Source: CBFDBF01 sp050304615 | GTDB lineage: Bacteria; Pseudomonadota; Gammaproteobacteria; Chromatiales; Chromatiaceae | NCBI GenBank assembly: GCA_050304615.1 | Contig: JBNLDW010000016.1 | Location: forward strand, 16,514 to 80,513 | Direction: 5' to 3' | Length of the DNA stretch: 64,000 nucleotides | Shown: piece by piece, positions 34,041-42,860 of the stretch | Numbering within the stretch: the stretch's first letter is position 1 | How the letters are laid out: each line of letters begins with the position of its first letter | Program-made: the position numbers and the translations under genes | The notes under the pieces: model-generated | What the model was told of the DNA's origin: nothing | Databases searched by the model: none | What the model saw: the letters and a program-made list of their open reading frames with translations, nothing else

Positions 34041-34820
34041 ATGAACCAACAAGAGCAAACATACGCCATCCAGACCAGCAAGATGAACCTCTGGTATGGC
34101 ACCTTTCAGGCCCTTTATGATATTGATCTGAAAATCCACCAGGGGCAGATCACCTCTATGATTGGCCCTTCCGGTTGTGGCAAGACCACCTTTCTACGCA
34201 GTATCAATCGGATCAATGAGCGCCTTGGTTACGTCCGCGCGGATGGCCGCATCGAGGTTTTGGGCCACAATATATATGATCCGGAAGTAGAGTTGATCCA
34301 GGTGCGCAAACAGGTAGGGATGGTGTTCCAACGGCCCAATCCTCTTCCGATATCCGTTCGGGAGAATGTACTGTTTGGGCATGAGTTGCATAATAGTGGG
34401 AGACGCCTTAGCAACAGCGAAAAAGAGGATATTGTCGAAGATGTCCTGCAACAAGTGTTGCTCTGGGACAAGGTAAAGGATCGCCTTGATGAGAAGGCGA
34501 CCAGACTCTCTTTGGAAGAGCAGCAAAAACTCTGCATCGCTCGACTACTACCGGTCAAGCCGAAGCTACTATTGATGGATGAGCCCTGTTCCGCCCTCGA
34601 CCCCAAAGGTACTGAGGCGGTAGAGGAGCTGATTTGGCGGCTACGGGGGAAATACACCATCCTGATCGTCACCCATAACATGGCGCAGGCTCGGCGTGCC
34701 AGTGAGCAGTGTGTATTTATGCTAATGGGACGAGTAATAGAACACGGCCCAACAGAAGAGATATTCGTCACCCCAAAACAGCAAGAGACGGCCGATTATA
34801 TTGAGGGACGTTACGGCTAG
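34041..34820 (+). CDS. pstB2: PstB-like ATPase 2 with intact catalytic loops but degenerate signature
   Basis: A 259-residue PstB. Walker A G42-PSGCGKTT, Q97 (VGMVFQRP), Walker B D180-E181 (LLLMDEPCSALD) and H212 (VTHNM) are all canonical. The ABC signature, normally LSGGQ, reads L156-S-L-E-E160. I use the ATG at 34041; a TTG at 33996 overlapping pstB1 would add 15 residues. With PstB1 it would form one complete ATP site and one dead site. It ends DYIEGRYG, the PstB hallmark. Confidence 0.92.
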   Translation: MNQQEQTYAIQTSKMNLWYGTFQALYDIDLKIHQGQITSMIGPSGCGKTTFLRSINRINERLGYVRADGRIEVLGHNIYDPEVELIQVRKQVGMVFQRPNPLPISVRENVLFGHELHNSGRRLSNSEKEDIVEDVLQQVLLWDKVKDRLDEKATRLSLEEQQKLCIARLLPVKPKLLLMDEPCSALDPKGTEAVEELIWRLRGKYTILIVTHNMAQARRASEQCVFMLMGRVIEHGPTEEIFVTPKQQETADYIEGRYG

Positions 34821-34821
34821 C

Positions 34822-34840
34822 CTTTACCATCGTGGTAAAG
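34822..34840. other. Perfect 8-bp hairpin between pstB2 and phoB
   Basis: CTTTACCA-TCG-TGGTAAAG directly follows the pstB2 stop. No T-tract, so it is more likely an mRNA-stabilising or processing hairpin than a terminator. It may set the ratio of transporter to phoBR messenger; that is inference. Confidence 0.5.
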
Positions 34841-34933
34841 AGCAGGATAGAGAGTCCGGCACTAGATAGCATAACAACAGACAAATAGTATTTTCATATC
34901 AAAAGGTTAAGGCTAGATGTAGAGTTACAGGCC

Positions 34934-35617
34934 ATGGGCGCAAAATTACTTATTGTTGACGACGAGCCAGCCATACGGGATATGGTGAGCTTTCAGTTGA
35001 AGCCTTTAGGCTTTAGCTGCCGCGTGGCGGCCGATGCTGCAGAGGCCTCGGCCCGGATCATGGAGCAGCGCCCAGATCTAATCCTGCTGGACTGGATGAT
35101 GCCGCACAAATCAGGCATAGAGTTCGCGCGCGAGCTACGCGCTGATCCATACACACGCAACATTCCCATAATCCTGCTTACCGCACGCGATGCCGAGGGT
35201 GACAAGATTGCCGGATTAGATGCCGGGGCCGATGACTATATCACCAAGCCGTTTTCATCCAGGGAGTTGCTGGCACGCATCAAGGCGATGCTACGTCGCA
35301 GTACGCCGGATAAAGTCGCTAAGCAGATAGAGTTGGCCGGACTACGGATTGATCCAGCCAGATGGGAGCTGCATGTCGGCACTGAAGAACTGCACCTGCG
35401 ACCGACAGAATTCCGCCTGCTACTACTGTTTATGACCCACCCTCAGCAGGTATTCAGCCGCCAGCAGATCCTTGATGCTGTCTGGGGAAACGATGCCTAT
35501 ATCGAAGAACGTACCGTAGATGTCCACATACGCCGCCTGCGAAAGGCACTATCGGCCAGTGGCCATGACAGCCTGATCAGAACCGTACGCAGTGCCGGCT
35601 ATCGCCTTACACCATGA
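34934..35617 (+). CDS. phoB: Phosphate regulon response regulator PhoB
   Basis: A 227-residue OmpR-family regulator: receiver with phospho-acceptor D53 (LILLDWMMP), TARDAEGD and K in YITKPF, then a winged-helix DNA-binding domain (LRPTEFRLLLLF, ERTVDVHIRRLRKAL, VRSAGYRL). The pst context identifies it as PhoB. It ends with ATGA overlap onto phoR. Lies 114 bases after pstB2, probably from the same operon with possibly its own promoter. Confidence 0.95.
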   Translation: MGAKLLIVDDEPAIRDMVSFQLKPLGFSCRVAADAAEASARIMEQRPDLILLDWMMPHKSGIEFARELRADPYTRNIPIILLTARDAEGDKIAGLDAGADDYITKPFSSRELLARIKAMLRRSTPDKVAKQIELAGLRIDPARWELHVGTEELHLRPTEFRLLLLFMTHPQQVFSRQQILDAVWGNDAYIEERTVDVHIRRLRKALSASGHDSLIRTVRSAGYRLTP

Positions 35618-36939
35618 ATGCATCACCCTGGTTCTCTGAGCTACTCCGGCTATCTCTATTGCTATTGGTAGCTGTATCAGTTGGGCTACTGCTGGGACAG
35701 CCCTGGTTAGGACTATCTATTGGCCTTACCCTGGCCCTTGTCTGGCACAGCTACCAGGCAGCGCGCTTTCTGTCTCTACTCAATAGCAAAATATCACCCC
35801 CCAGTAAACAGCTCCCCCCTGGGATATGGCAGGAGTTTGCACAGAGGCTGCATATCCTCCGCCGAAGCAGCCAAAAGCAAAAGAAGATGGTTGCACGCTT
35901 TATAAAACGCTTTCGGGAGGCCAGCCTGGCGATGCCCGATGGAGTAATACTGCTTGGACGCGACAACCGCGTAGAGTTCTCCAACCTGGCCGCAGGCAGG
36001 TTGCTGAATATCCACTGGCCCGCTGCCAGCGGCAAGATATTCTACAAACTGATCACGCTACCGCAACTTAGTGGTTACCTGCGACGGGGGGAGTTCAGTG
36101 AGCCTCTGGAGTTTGCACCACCACATAATAACTCCCTGATGCTGACCATGACGGTCATCCCCTTCGGCAAGAGGAGACACCAACGCTTGGTAGTGGTACG
36201 TGACATCACCAGGATTCACCATCTGGATCGTACCAGGCGTGATTTTATAGCCAACGCATCGCACGAGTTCCGGACCCCTCTCACTGTGATATATGGCTAC
36301 CTGGAGGCCCTGTCTGAGGATGGGGAGACGCCGGAGAGACTACAGCACCCACTCCAGTTAATGCTACAACAGGCACAACGTATGCAGAGCGTTGTCAATG
36401 ATCTGCTCACCCTCTCCCGTCTGGAAACCGACCCCTCTGATCCAGATAGGCAGCCACTTAATGTGCCACGCCTGATCCGTGAGATGATCCACAGCTCCCA
36501 GGGGGTGGCAGCCAAGGGCCAACATCAGATCCATAGCGAGATAGATCCCAGCCTGTGGCTAAAAGGGACTCCCGAGGAGCTACAGAGTATCGTGACCAAT
36601 CTGCTGTTCAATGCCATCCAGCACACCGCAGATGGATCAGAGATCTGGGTCCGGTGGCAACATGGGAACAGCGGCCCTCTCCTAAGTGTGAAAGATAGTG
36701 GCGATGGCATTGAGGAGCGCCATATCCCACGCCTGACAGAGCGTTTCTACCGCGTGGACAACGCCCGCTCCCGCGAGACCGGCGGCACCGGCCTGGGCCT
36801 AGCCATCGTCAAACAGGTCATGCTGCGCTACGGCGGAGAGCTGTCTATCAAGAGTAGCCCTGGTGTCGGCACCACCTTCAGCTGCCGCTTTCCAGAATCT
36901 TTGGTACTCCACCCTGATCAGGCCATCACCACCGAGTAA
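35614..36939 (+). CDS. phoR: Phosphate regulon sensor histidine kinase PhoR
   Basis: A 441-residue PhoR. Two N-terminal hydrophobic helices (about 8-50) are followed by a charged linker, a PAS domain (about 95-195), HisKA with H217 in ASHEFRTPL, and an ATPase domain with N box (NLLFNAIQHT), DSGDGI and GGTGLGLAIV. The periplasmic part is very short, as in E. coli PhoR, consistent with sensing through Pst/PhoU. Four-base overlap with phoB. Confidence 0.95.
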   Translation: MNASPWFSELLRLSLLLLVAVSVGLLLGQPWLGLSIGLTLALVWHSYQAARFLSLLNSKISPPSKQLPPGIWQEFAQRLHILRRSSQKQKKMVARFIKRFREASLAMPDGVILLGRDNRVEFSNLAAGRLLNIHWPAASGKIFYKLITLPQLSGYLRRGEFSEPLEFAPPHNNSLMLTMTVIPFGKRRHQRLVVVRDITRIHHLDRTRRDFIANASHEFRTPLTVIYGYLEALSEDGETPERLQHPLQLMLQQAQRMQSVVNDLLTLSRLETDPSDPDRQPLNVPRLIREMIHSSQGVAAKGQHQIHSEIDPSLWLKGTPEELQSIVTNLLFNAIQHTADGSEIWVRWQHGNSGPLLSVKDSGDGIEERHIPRLTERFYRVDNARSRETGGTGLGLAIVKQVMLRYGGELSIKSSPGVGTTFSCRFPESLVLHPDQAITTE

Positions 36940-37023
36940 TTGGCCTGCCTTTTGCAATATCCTATACGTATAGAGTCAAAACCCAGCTAACGTCAATTAT
37001 TTGGCGGATATAGGAGCAGATTC

Positions 37024-37386
37024 GTGGTTACAGCGATCAATAACGACAATATATTGTCACCCAACGATGGTCGTACCGCCGCCTCTAGCAAGAGAGAGGC
37101 CGAACAGTCAACAGCGGGGAACAATAACCAAGCGCTGGAGGGCGCTGCAACCCCGACCACACAGCAACCAAAGGGCTCGGTTGATGTAGCCCGCGCCAGC
37201 CAGCTATACAACCAGGCCAGCTCGCCGCCCTCTACAGAGGGTACCATCGGCACGCCGGAACAGGCACGGGAGTTGGCTACAGCGATCAACCAGCAGTTTC
37301 GAGACGATACAGAGGGGGCCTTGCGCTCTCATAGTAGAGTGGCATCCACCACCCTGGCCGCACTCCTGGAGAACGCTCCTGTCTGA
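37024..37386 (+). CDS. Small protein of unknown function
   Basis: A 120-residue, low-hydrophobicity protein. The start is GTG at 37024 with AGGAG upstream. The N-terminal 75 residues are polar and probably disordered (rich in Asn, Ala, Thr, Gln). The C-terminal 40 form likely helices (GTPEQARELATAINQQFRDD, ASTTLAALLENAP). No signal peptide. It is on the same strand as phoR, 84 bases later. The architecture recalls anti-sigma or flagellar small proteins, but I do not recognise the family. Confidence 0.6.
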   Translation: MVTAINNDNILSPNDGRTAASSKREAEQSTAGNNNQALEGAATPTTQQPKGSVDVARASQLYNQASSPPSTEGTIGTPEQARELATAINQQFRDDTEGALRSHSRVASTTLAALLENAPV

Positions 37387-37452
37387 ATTCATACCTGAGT
37401 GGTCGCGATCGATAGGTAGATAGGACAACACCCCCAGGTCAGTGATAATAGG

Positions 37453-38154
37453 TCAGCCGGCGGAATTGGCCACACTACGAAACCTCTCGATCTCTGCCGG
37501 CGGCCCGATCACCACCATGACATCACCACTATCGATTTTATGCTCTACCATGGTGGTAGCAAACATAAACTCATCCCCTAACTCACGATCCACTATCCCC
37601 AGCAAGACCAAATTATAGTGGTGGGAGATATCCAGCTCCTCTACATATACGCCATCAAAAGGTGAGCCGACCGCCACCTCTACCTCGGCCATATTCAGAT
37701 GATTTTCTCCGTAGACTATCTCTTCCATAGCCTCGACTATAAGGGGCCGTTTGACTAGATCCAGAATCTTGTGCGCACTTATCTCGTAATGGTCAATAAC
37801 CTTGGTGGCCCCTGCAGCCTTTAACATTTCTCCCGCGTCGTGAGAGTGAGTCAATGACACAATCTTTATCCTGGGATCCAGGGCCCGCACTGAAATAGTC
37901 AGAAAGATATTCTTGGCATCATCCTCAAACATGCTGAAGATGACATCCACATCCTCCCCTACCCCGATCCTGCGCAGCTCATCATCATCGGTGTAATCCA
38001 GCATGGCTGTAGCGATACCCTTGGTCTCCGCACTAGCCAAACGCTCTGTATCACTATCCACCAACAGTGGCGCCCATGCACGCTTCAGTAGCTGGCTGGC
38101 AACCTCAACCCCCACTGCATCGGAACTAAAAACCAGGATCTTGGGGGCATTCAT
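37453..38154 (-). CDS. Stand-alone RCK (TrkA-N/TrkA-C) protein
   Basis: A 233-residue cytoplasmic protein with a Rossmann-like TrkA-N domain (KILVFSSDAVGVEVASQLL) and a TrkA-C domain from about 155 (GSPFDGVYVEELDIS). It starts at ATG 38154, overlapping the stop of the K+ channel gene by four bases. In TrkA-N the glycine motif GxGxxG is weakened (SSDAVG), so nucleotide binding may be altered. It resembles the second RCK domain of the upstream channel and may join its gating ring. Confidence 0.82.
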   Translation of the reverse strand: MNAPKILVFSSDAVGVEVASQLLKRAWAPLLVDSDTERLASAETKGIATAMLDYTDDDELRRIGVGEDVDVIFSMFEDDAKNIFLTISVRALDPRIKIVSLTHSHDAGEMLKAAGATKVIDHYEISAHKILDLVKRPLIVEAMEEIVYGENHLNMAEVEVAVGSPFDGVYVEELDISHHYNLVLLGIVDRELGDEFMFATTMVEHKIDSGDVMVVIGPPAEIERFRSVANSAG

Positions 38155-39764
38155 GACGACCTCACCAGATCGATCCTGCCACGCTCTAGGCACTCCTTGA
38201 AATGTACAATGCTCAGCTCATGTCCAAACACCATAATTATCTCCCCCCCATGGAGCCGAAAGTTGCGCTGGGGATTAAAAAAGAGCATGCGTGACTTCAT
38301 GCCATAAACGCTCTCTCCCTCTTCGGCAGCACGTTCCTCATGGGTTATTACCCCAAACAGGATCATCTTGTATGCACTAAAATCAATATCCCCGATTTTG
38401 ACGCCATTGAGGATAGAGTCAGGAGACACCATAACAGTATCCAGACCAACTTTCTGCTTACCATACAGCATCCCATGTATCGCCTCGAAGGCCACCGGTC
38501 GTCCAATATACTCCCCGGCCATCAACCCTAGCGCCCTGAAAGGCATTACGGTGTGGTTGGCACCAACCTGCAGCAACTTGTTTACCGTCTCTTCACGATT
38601 GGCCCGGGAGATGATCTCAATGTCCGGGTTCATATGACGGGCGGTAAGGGTGATAAACACATTTGCCACATCATTGTCGGTAAGGCAAAGCACTCGACAG
38701 ACATGACTACCTATCCCGAGGTTATACAGTAGTTGTTTATTATCGGCGCTGCCAAGAATCGCTAGATAACCCAACTCCTGGGCCTGAGCAATATGTTGGG
38801 GATCAGCATCAATGATCACAAAATGATCCCGATCTGCATACAGCCGCTCCGCCACCACCTGTCCCATACGACCGAAGCCACAAATAATAGTGATATGCTT
38901 ACCACTCTTCTCTAGCTCGGCAAAGATCCGATTCTCTCGCATATCGACCATCTTCTCGCCAAAGGCAGAGACGATAATGGAGGTCAGAAAGGCGAGGACC
39001 CCGATGCCGCATATAATCAGGATTATGGTGATCACACGACCCTCAACCGTCTGCGGTGTAATATCTCCGTAACCAACTGTAGAGATAGTCACCAGCGCCC
39101 AGTAGACCCCATCGAAGAAGTGGTCAATCTGCCCACCCTCATGGCTCGCCTCAAAAAAGTAGATGGCCGAGGCGGATATGAAGATAACGAAGGAGAGAAA
39201 TATAAACAGCGAGTAGAGTTCAAACCTTTTCTCTGCCAACACCTGGGCAAACTCATTTAGGCTACGGGCATAACGAAACAGTTTGAACAACCTGAACAGC
39301 AAAAAAATACGGAGAAAACGCAACGGGCGATAAGTTGGAATGATGGCTAGCAGGTCGATAATGGCAAGGGGCGTGGTCATGTAGTCCCACTTTTTTCGCA
39401 CCACCTCCCGCAAGGCGGGTCCCAGCCGAAAGGCGCCATTGATAAATTCTGTGTTCTCGTAGTGATCAAGAATAATCTTATGGCTATCGTTATAGAGCCA
39501 CAGCCGCAATAGATACTCCAGCAGAAAAACACATACTGCGAACACCTCAAAGATTCGGCCAAACGCACCCAAATCCGTCTTGACCTCATAGATCAGGACA
39601 AATACGCTGGCCAACACCAGAACGATCATGAAGATGTCAAAATATGGTCGTATTTTTGACTGTGGATCTATCATCAGCTGATAGAAGAAACCCTTGACCC
39701 GCCTGTAGCTGGCAGAGTCTTCCAGGGCAAAACACTGCTTTATGATGAATGTACTTACCGACAT
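38151..39764 (-). CDS. Potassium channel, six-TM with cytoplasmic RCK domains
   Basis: A 537-residue Kch/Kv-like channel. S1-S6 occupy about residues 35-270. An S4-like basic helix is seen at RPLRFLRIFLLFRLFKLFR, and the selectivity filter is TVGYGD. The C-terminal half has a TrkA-N domain (HITIICGFGRMGQVVAERL) and a TrkA-C domain. The S1-S4 block suggests voltage sensing. The following RCK gene overlaps by four bases. Confidence 0.92.
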   Translation of the reverse strand: MSVSTFIIKQCFALEDSASYRRVKGFFYQLMIDPQSKIRPYFDIFMIVLVLASVFVLIYEVKTDLGAFGRIFEVFAVCVFLLEYLLRLWLYNDSHKIILDHYENTEFINGAFRLGPALREVVRKKWDYMTTPLAIIDLLAIIPTYRPLRFLRIFLLFRLFKLFRYARSLNEFAQVLAEKRFELYSLFIFLSFVIFISASAIYFFEASHEGGQIDHFFDGVYWALVTISTVGYGDITPQTVEGRVITIILIICGIGVLAFLTSIIVSAFGEKMVDMRENRIFAELEKSGKHITIICGFGRMGQVVAERLYADRDHFVIIDADPQHIAQAQELGYLAILGSADNKQLLYNLGIGSHVCRVLCLTDNDVANVFITLTARHMNPDIEIISRANREETVNKLLQVGANHTVMPFRALGLMAGEYIGRPVAFEAIHGMLYGKQKVGLDTVMVSPDSILNGVKIGDIDFSAYKMILFGVITHEERAAEEGESVYGMKSRMLFFNPQRNFRLHGGEIIMVFGHELSIVHFKECLERGRIDLVRSS

Positions 39765-39853
39765 GCCGCTTTAATATGCAAAAATGGCGCCAAATCAGGG
39801 AAATAGCCCTCTCCCCCTTGCTCTCTACCCACCCTCCTTTTACTATCACTCTC

Positions 39854-40492
39854 ATGAATAGAATGGTTCTCTCCTCTCTACTGCTATCGCTCCTGCTGCT
39901 AACCGCCTGTAGTGCGCCAGACCAACCGACTATTGGGCTTTATCTGGCGGTGCAGAGGGGGGATATCGACCAGATCGAGCGCCATATTTACTGGGGGGCG
40001 GACATCAACCAGCCGAACGTGGATGGAGAGACACCGCTACATGTAGCCGCTGCCAAGGGGCGTCTGGTGGTAGTCAAGCTATTGTTGCAACACGCCGCCG
40101 CGATAGATGCCGCAGATCGTGACGGTCACTCCCCACTCTATGCCGCCGTTATGACTGGTCGTACCCAGGTAGCACAATACCTGGTAGAAAAGGGCGCCTC
40201 GATTGAACCAGACCGGCTGCTGATGGAGGTAGTCAACAATGGTGTGTCCGATCGCGATGTGGTTGAATTTCTACTAGCCAATGGGGCCAATATCAATCAT
40301 CTTGACCCATCCGGCAGGACTCCGCTTATTCTGGCCATAACCAAGTCAGAACTGCTGGTTGCTAAACGTATGATTACCCACGGGGCCGATGTCAACCAGC
40401 CTGGAGGCTCTGGGAAATCCCCCCTGGAGCTGGCCACAGAGAGTGGCAACCAGGAGATCATCCGCCTGCTCAAACGTAATGGTGCCCGCTGA
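39854..40492 (+). CDS. Ankyrin-repeat lipoprotein
   Basis: A 212-residue protein with a lipoprotein signal (VLSSLLLSLLLLTAC, lipobox LTAC) and about five ankyrin repeats (DGETPLHVAAAKGRL, DGHSPLYAAVMTGR, SGRTPLILAIT, SGKSPLELATESG). ATG 39854 is preferred because earlier in-frame codons run into the divergent K+ channel gene and lack the lipid signal. Similar in kind to the exported ankyrin protein at 15319. Cell-envelope contact or scaffold protein; partner unknown. Confidence 0.87.
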   Translation: MNRMVLSSLLLSLLLLTACSAPDQPTIGLYLAVQRGDIDQIERHIYWGADINQPNVDGETPLHVAAAKGRLVVVKLLLQHAAAIDAADRDGHSPLYAAVMTGRTQVAQYLVEKGASIEPDRLLMEVVNNGVSDRDVVEFLLANGANINHLDPSGRTPLILAITKSELLVAKRMITHGADVNQPGGSGKSPLELATESGNQEIIRLLKRNGAR

Positions 40493-40574
40493 ACCAGAAT
40501 AACCACGCCAACTTATAGCTGCAAAGAGAACACAATCACCAATCAACCATTTGAACTAACAAGAGGCAAACTGC

Positions 40575-40853
40575 ATGGCTGAAAATATTGACGAGTTGAC
40601 CATAACCTACAGCGAAGATGGAGTAGATATCGTAAAAGAGCTGGATAAGGTGGTTCTATCCAAGGGGGCATGGTCGACGATCATCTACCGCTACCAGGAG
40701 TGGAATCGCGGCAAGGAGGAGTATGGACCGGATAAATACTCTATCCGCCGCTATCAGAAACGTAACGGCGAATATACGCAGCGCTCCAAATTCAACATCT
40801 CCAGCAAGGCACAGGCAGAGAGCATCATTGCAGCCCTACAGGGTTGGATCTAA
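40575..40853 (+). CDS. Conserved small hypothetical protein
   Basis: A 92-residue protein, ATG at 40575 with AGGCAA upstream. Pattern: KVVLSKGAWSTIIYRYQEWN, then YSIRRYQKRNGEYTQRSKFN and a C-terminal helix SKAQAESIIAALQGW. Looks like a compact alpha/beta domain; widely conserved proteins with this pattern exist in sulfur-oxidising gammaproteobacteria to my recollection, but no function is assigned. Converges with yciA. Confidence 0.7.
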   Translation: MAENIDELTITYSEDGVDIVKELDKVVLSKGAWSTIIYRYQEWNRGKEEYGPDKYSIRRYQKRNGEYTQRSKFNISSKAQAESIIAALQGWI

Positions 40854-40865
40854 GCTGCTGTATAA

Positions 40866-41273
40866 TCACATAGGTGGCAGCGGCCTAGGTGCCCTGGTTG
40901 TATCATCCACAGCTACATAGGTCAGCTCTGCCGCGGCAACCTTCTCTATGGTCTCCGGATCACTCTCCCGCTCAGCGTAGACATCCACCTTTACCCTGAC
41001 CGAGGTGTTCCCACGTTTGATCACCTCGGCATAGCAGCTGACCAGGTCACCAACCAGGACCGGTTTAAGAAACAGAAACTCATGCACCGCCACAGTAACC
41101 ACGCGCCCCTTGGCAACCTGGATGGCGACAATACTCCCGGCGATGTCCGCCCGCGACATCAGCCAGCCACCAAATATATCCCCGGCGGTGTTGGTGTCGG
41201 CTGGCATCGCAACCACTCTAACGGTCAGCTGACGCTCCCCTGCGTGGCGCGGTTCTACATTGTTGTGAGACAT
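40866..41273 (-). CDS. yciA: Acyl-CoA thioesterase YciA
   Basis: A 135-residue hotdog-fold thioesterase. Conserved MPADTNTAGDIFGGWLMSRAD contains the catalytic Asp region; VAVHEFLFLKPVLVGDLVSCYAEV follows. It hydrolyses acyl-CoA thioesters in the cytoplasm. The weak ribosome binding site suggests low expression. Downstream of sbcB on the same strand, 45 bases apart. Confidence 0.93.
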   Translation of the reverse strand: MSHNNVEPRHAGERQLTVRVVAMPADTNTAGDIFGGWLMSRADIAGSIVAIQVAKGRVVTVAVHEFLFLKPVLVGDLVSCYAEVIKRGNTSVRVKVDVYAERESDPETIEKVAAAELTYVAVDDTTRAPRPLPPM

Positions 41274-41318
41274 ACATAAAGCCCTCGGAAATGGATGCTA
41301 ACTATTGTACGCAGACAG

Positions 41319-42755
41319 CTACTGAACTGCGATCACCTCGGGCCAATCGGCAAGCTCGGAAAGTACTCTGCGCTCGCTCTCCCCCATGGCCGGATCTACC
41401 ATCATGCGGGATATGGTTGCCCGATACTCCTGCAGGGTGATACCACCAAACTCCTGGCTGGAGATACGCTGCTGCCGAAACTCGTCCCAACGTTGCCGCT
41501 CCTGGGGGGAGAGGGTCTCTGGCCAGTTCCTGGCACGATAACGAAACAGCATCTCCGGCAGGCGCTGATCATCAAAGGCATAATTGGCCGTTGCCAAATC
41601 CGCGGGAGGGCTGTTGTGTACCCGCTCAATAAGACGGCGGTCGCTATCAGAAAAAAAGCCTCCACTATATAGCTCTTGGTCTGGGTCATTAATCGAGTTC
41701 GCAAACTCCTGGGAGGCATATACCGCCTGGATCTTCCGCTCCAGCCCATCGGCCTGGCGGATCATCTCCAGGTGTTGCTCCGCCCTACCCTGGTCAAGAT
41801 CCCACTCTTGAGCAGCCGCCTCTGTCATGGTGTTGAACGGTACAATCACGGGGCATTTATTGGCATGCACGGTCTTTAGCGGTATCCGCTCTACCCCCTC
41901 TGCCAACTCCTCCCTAGGGGTAAACAGCCGCTCTCTGATCTCCTCTGGCTCCAACTCCAGCAGGGGACGTGGGTCATACCGTAGATCAAACACGACAGTG
42001 CCATTCTTGTTTACCGGATGGGCCGCCACCGGCACCACCATGGCGATACACCCCTGGCTGGCTGGATACATCGATGAGACATGCAGTACTGGTTGCTGCT
42101 CCGTCACCTGAAGCTGCTGTGCCAGTTTATGCTTGCTGCGCATCTGCAGTAGATAGGCGTATAGCCGGGGCTGGCGCTCACGCAACAAGCGGGCCAGGGC
42201 GATAGTCGCATATACATCGGAGAGGGCATCATGCGCCTCGGCATGCTCAATACCGTTGGCCGCCGTCAGCTCCTCCAGGCGGAAGCTAGTGGTTCCATCC
42301 TCATGTTCGGGCCACTCTATCCCGTCCGGCCGTAGCGCCCTGGTTAGCCGTACTACATCGATGATGTCCCAGCGGGAGTTGCCGTTCTGCCACTCCCGTC
42401 CATAGGGGTCGATAAAATTACGATAGAGGCCGTAACGGGTAAACTCATCGTCAAAGCGGATGCTGTTGTAGCCGACACCACAGCTACCTGGCAGCGCCAG
42501 CTCTGCGTGGATGGCGGCCATAAACTCTGCCTCACACACCCCTTTGGCCGCTGCCTGCTGTGGGGTCAAACCGGTCACTAGTGCCGCCTCTGGATGCGGC
42601 AACATATCATTGGCGGGTCTACAGTAGATTACCAGAGGATCGCCTACTGGGTTCAACTCCTCATCGGTACGCAGACCGGCGAACTGTACCGGCCGATCAC
42701 GGCGTGGATCGGTACCCCAGGTCTCGTAGTCGTGCCAATAGAAGCTAAATGCCAT
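41319..42755 (-). CDS. sbcB: Exodeoxyribonuclease I
   Basis: A 478-residue 3'-5' ssDNA exonuclease with a DEDDh core: FYWHDYETWG holds D-x-E, SIRFDDEF the second Asp, HDALSDVYATIALARLL the His/Asp. The SH3-like and helical regions of ExoI follow. Length matches E. coli SbcB (475). It degrades ssDNA in recombination and mismatch repair. Confidence 0.96.
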   Translation of the reverse strand: MAFSFYWHDYETWGTDPRRDRPVQFAGLRTDEELNPVGDPLVIYCRPANDMLPHPEAALVTGLTPQQAAAKGVCEAEFMAAIHAELALPGSCGVGYNSIRFDDEFTRYGLYRNFIDPYGREWQNGNSRWDIIDVVRLTRALRPDGIEWPEHEDGTTSFRLEELTAANGIEHAEAHDALSDVYATIALARLLRERQPRLYAYLLQMRSKHKLAQQLQVTEQQPVLHVSSMYPASQGCIAMVVPVAAHPVNKNGTVVFDLRYDPRPLLELEPEEIRERLFTPREELAEGVERIPLKTVHANKCPVIVPFNTMTEAAAQEWDLDQGRAEQHLEMIRQADGLERKIQAVYASQEFANSINDPDQELYSGGFFSDSDRRLIERVHNSPPADLATANYAFDDQRLPEMLFRYRARNWPETLSPQERQRWDEFRQQRISSQEFGGITLQEYRATISRMMVDPAMGESERRVLSELADWPEVIAVQ

Positions 42756-42860
42756 ATCGCGCTATCCAAGATGGGATGGGCGCCGCCCTATACAGCCGCC
42801 CAAAGATCTTAGAATTATGCAACAATTCGGGGGTAAAGTCTGATTGGGGAGAGAAAGGTA

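Noticed and set aside
34822..34840. Intrinsic terminator after pstB2
   Set aside because: The hairpin is perfect but has no T-tract, and phoB follows on the same strand, so termination is not supported.
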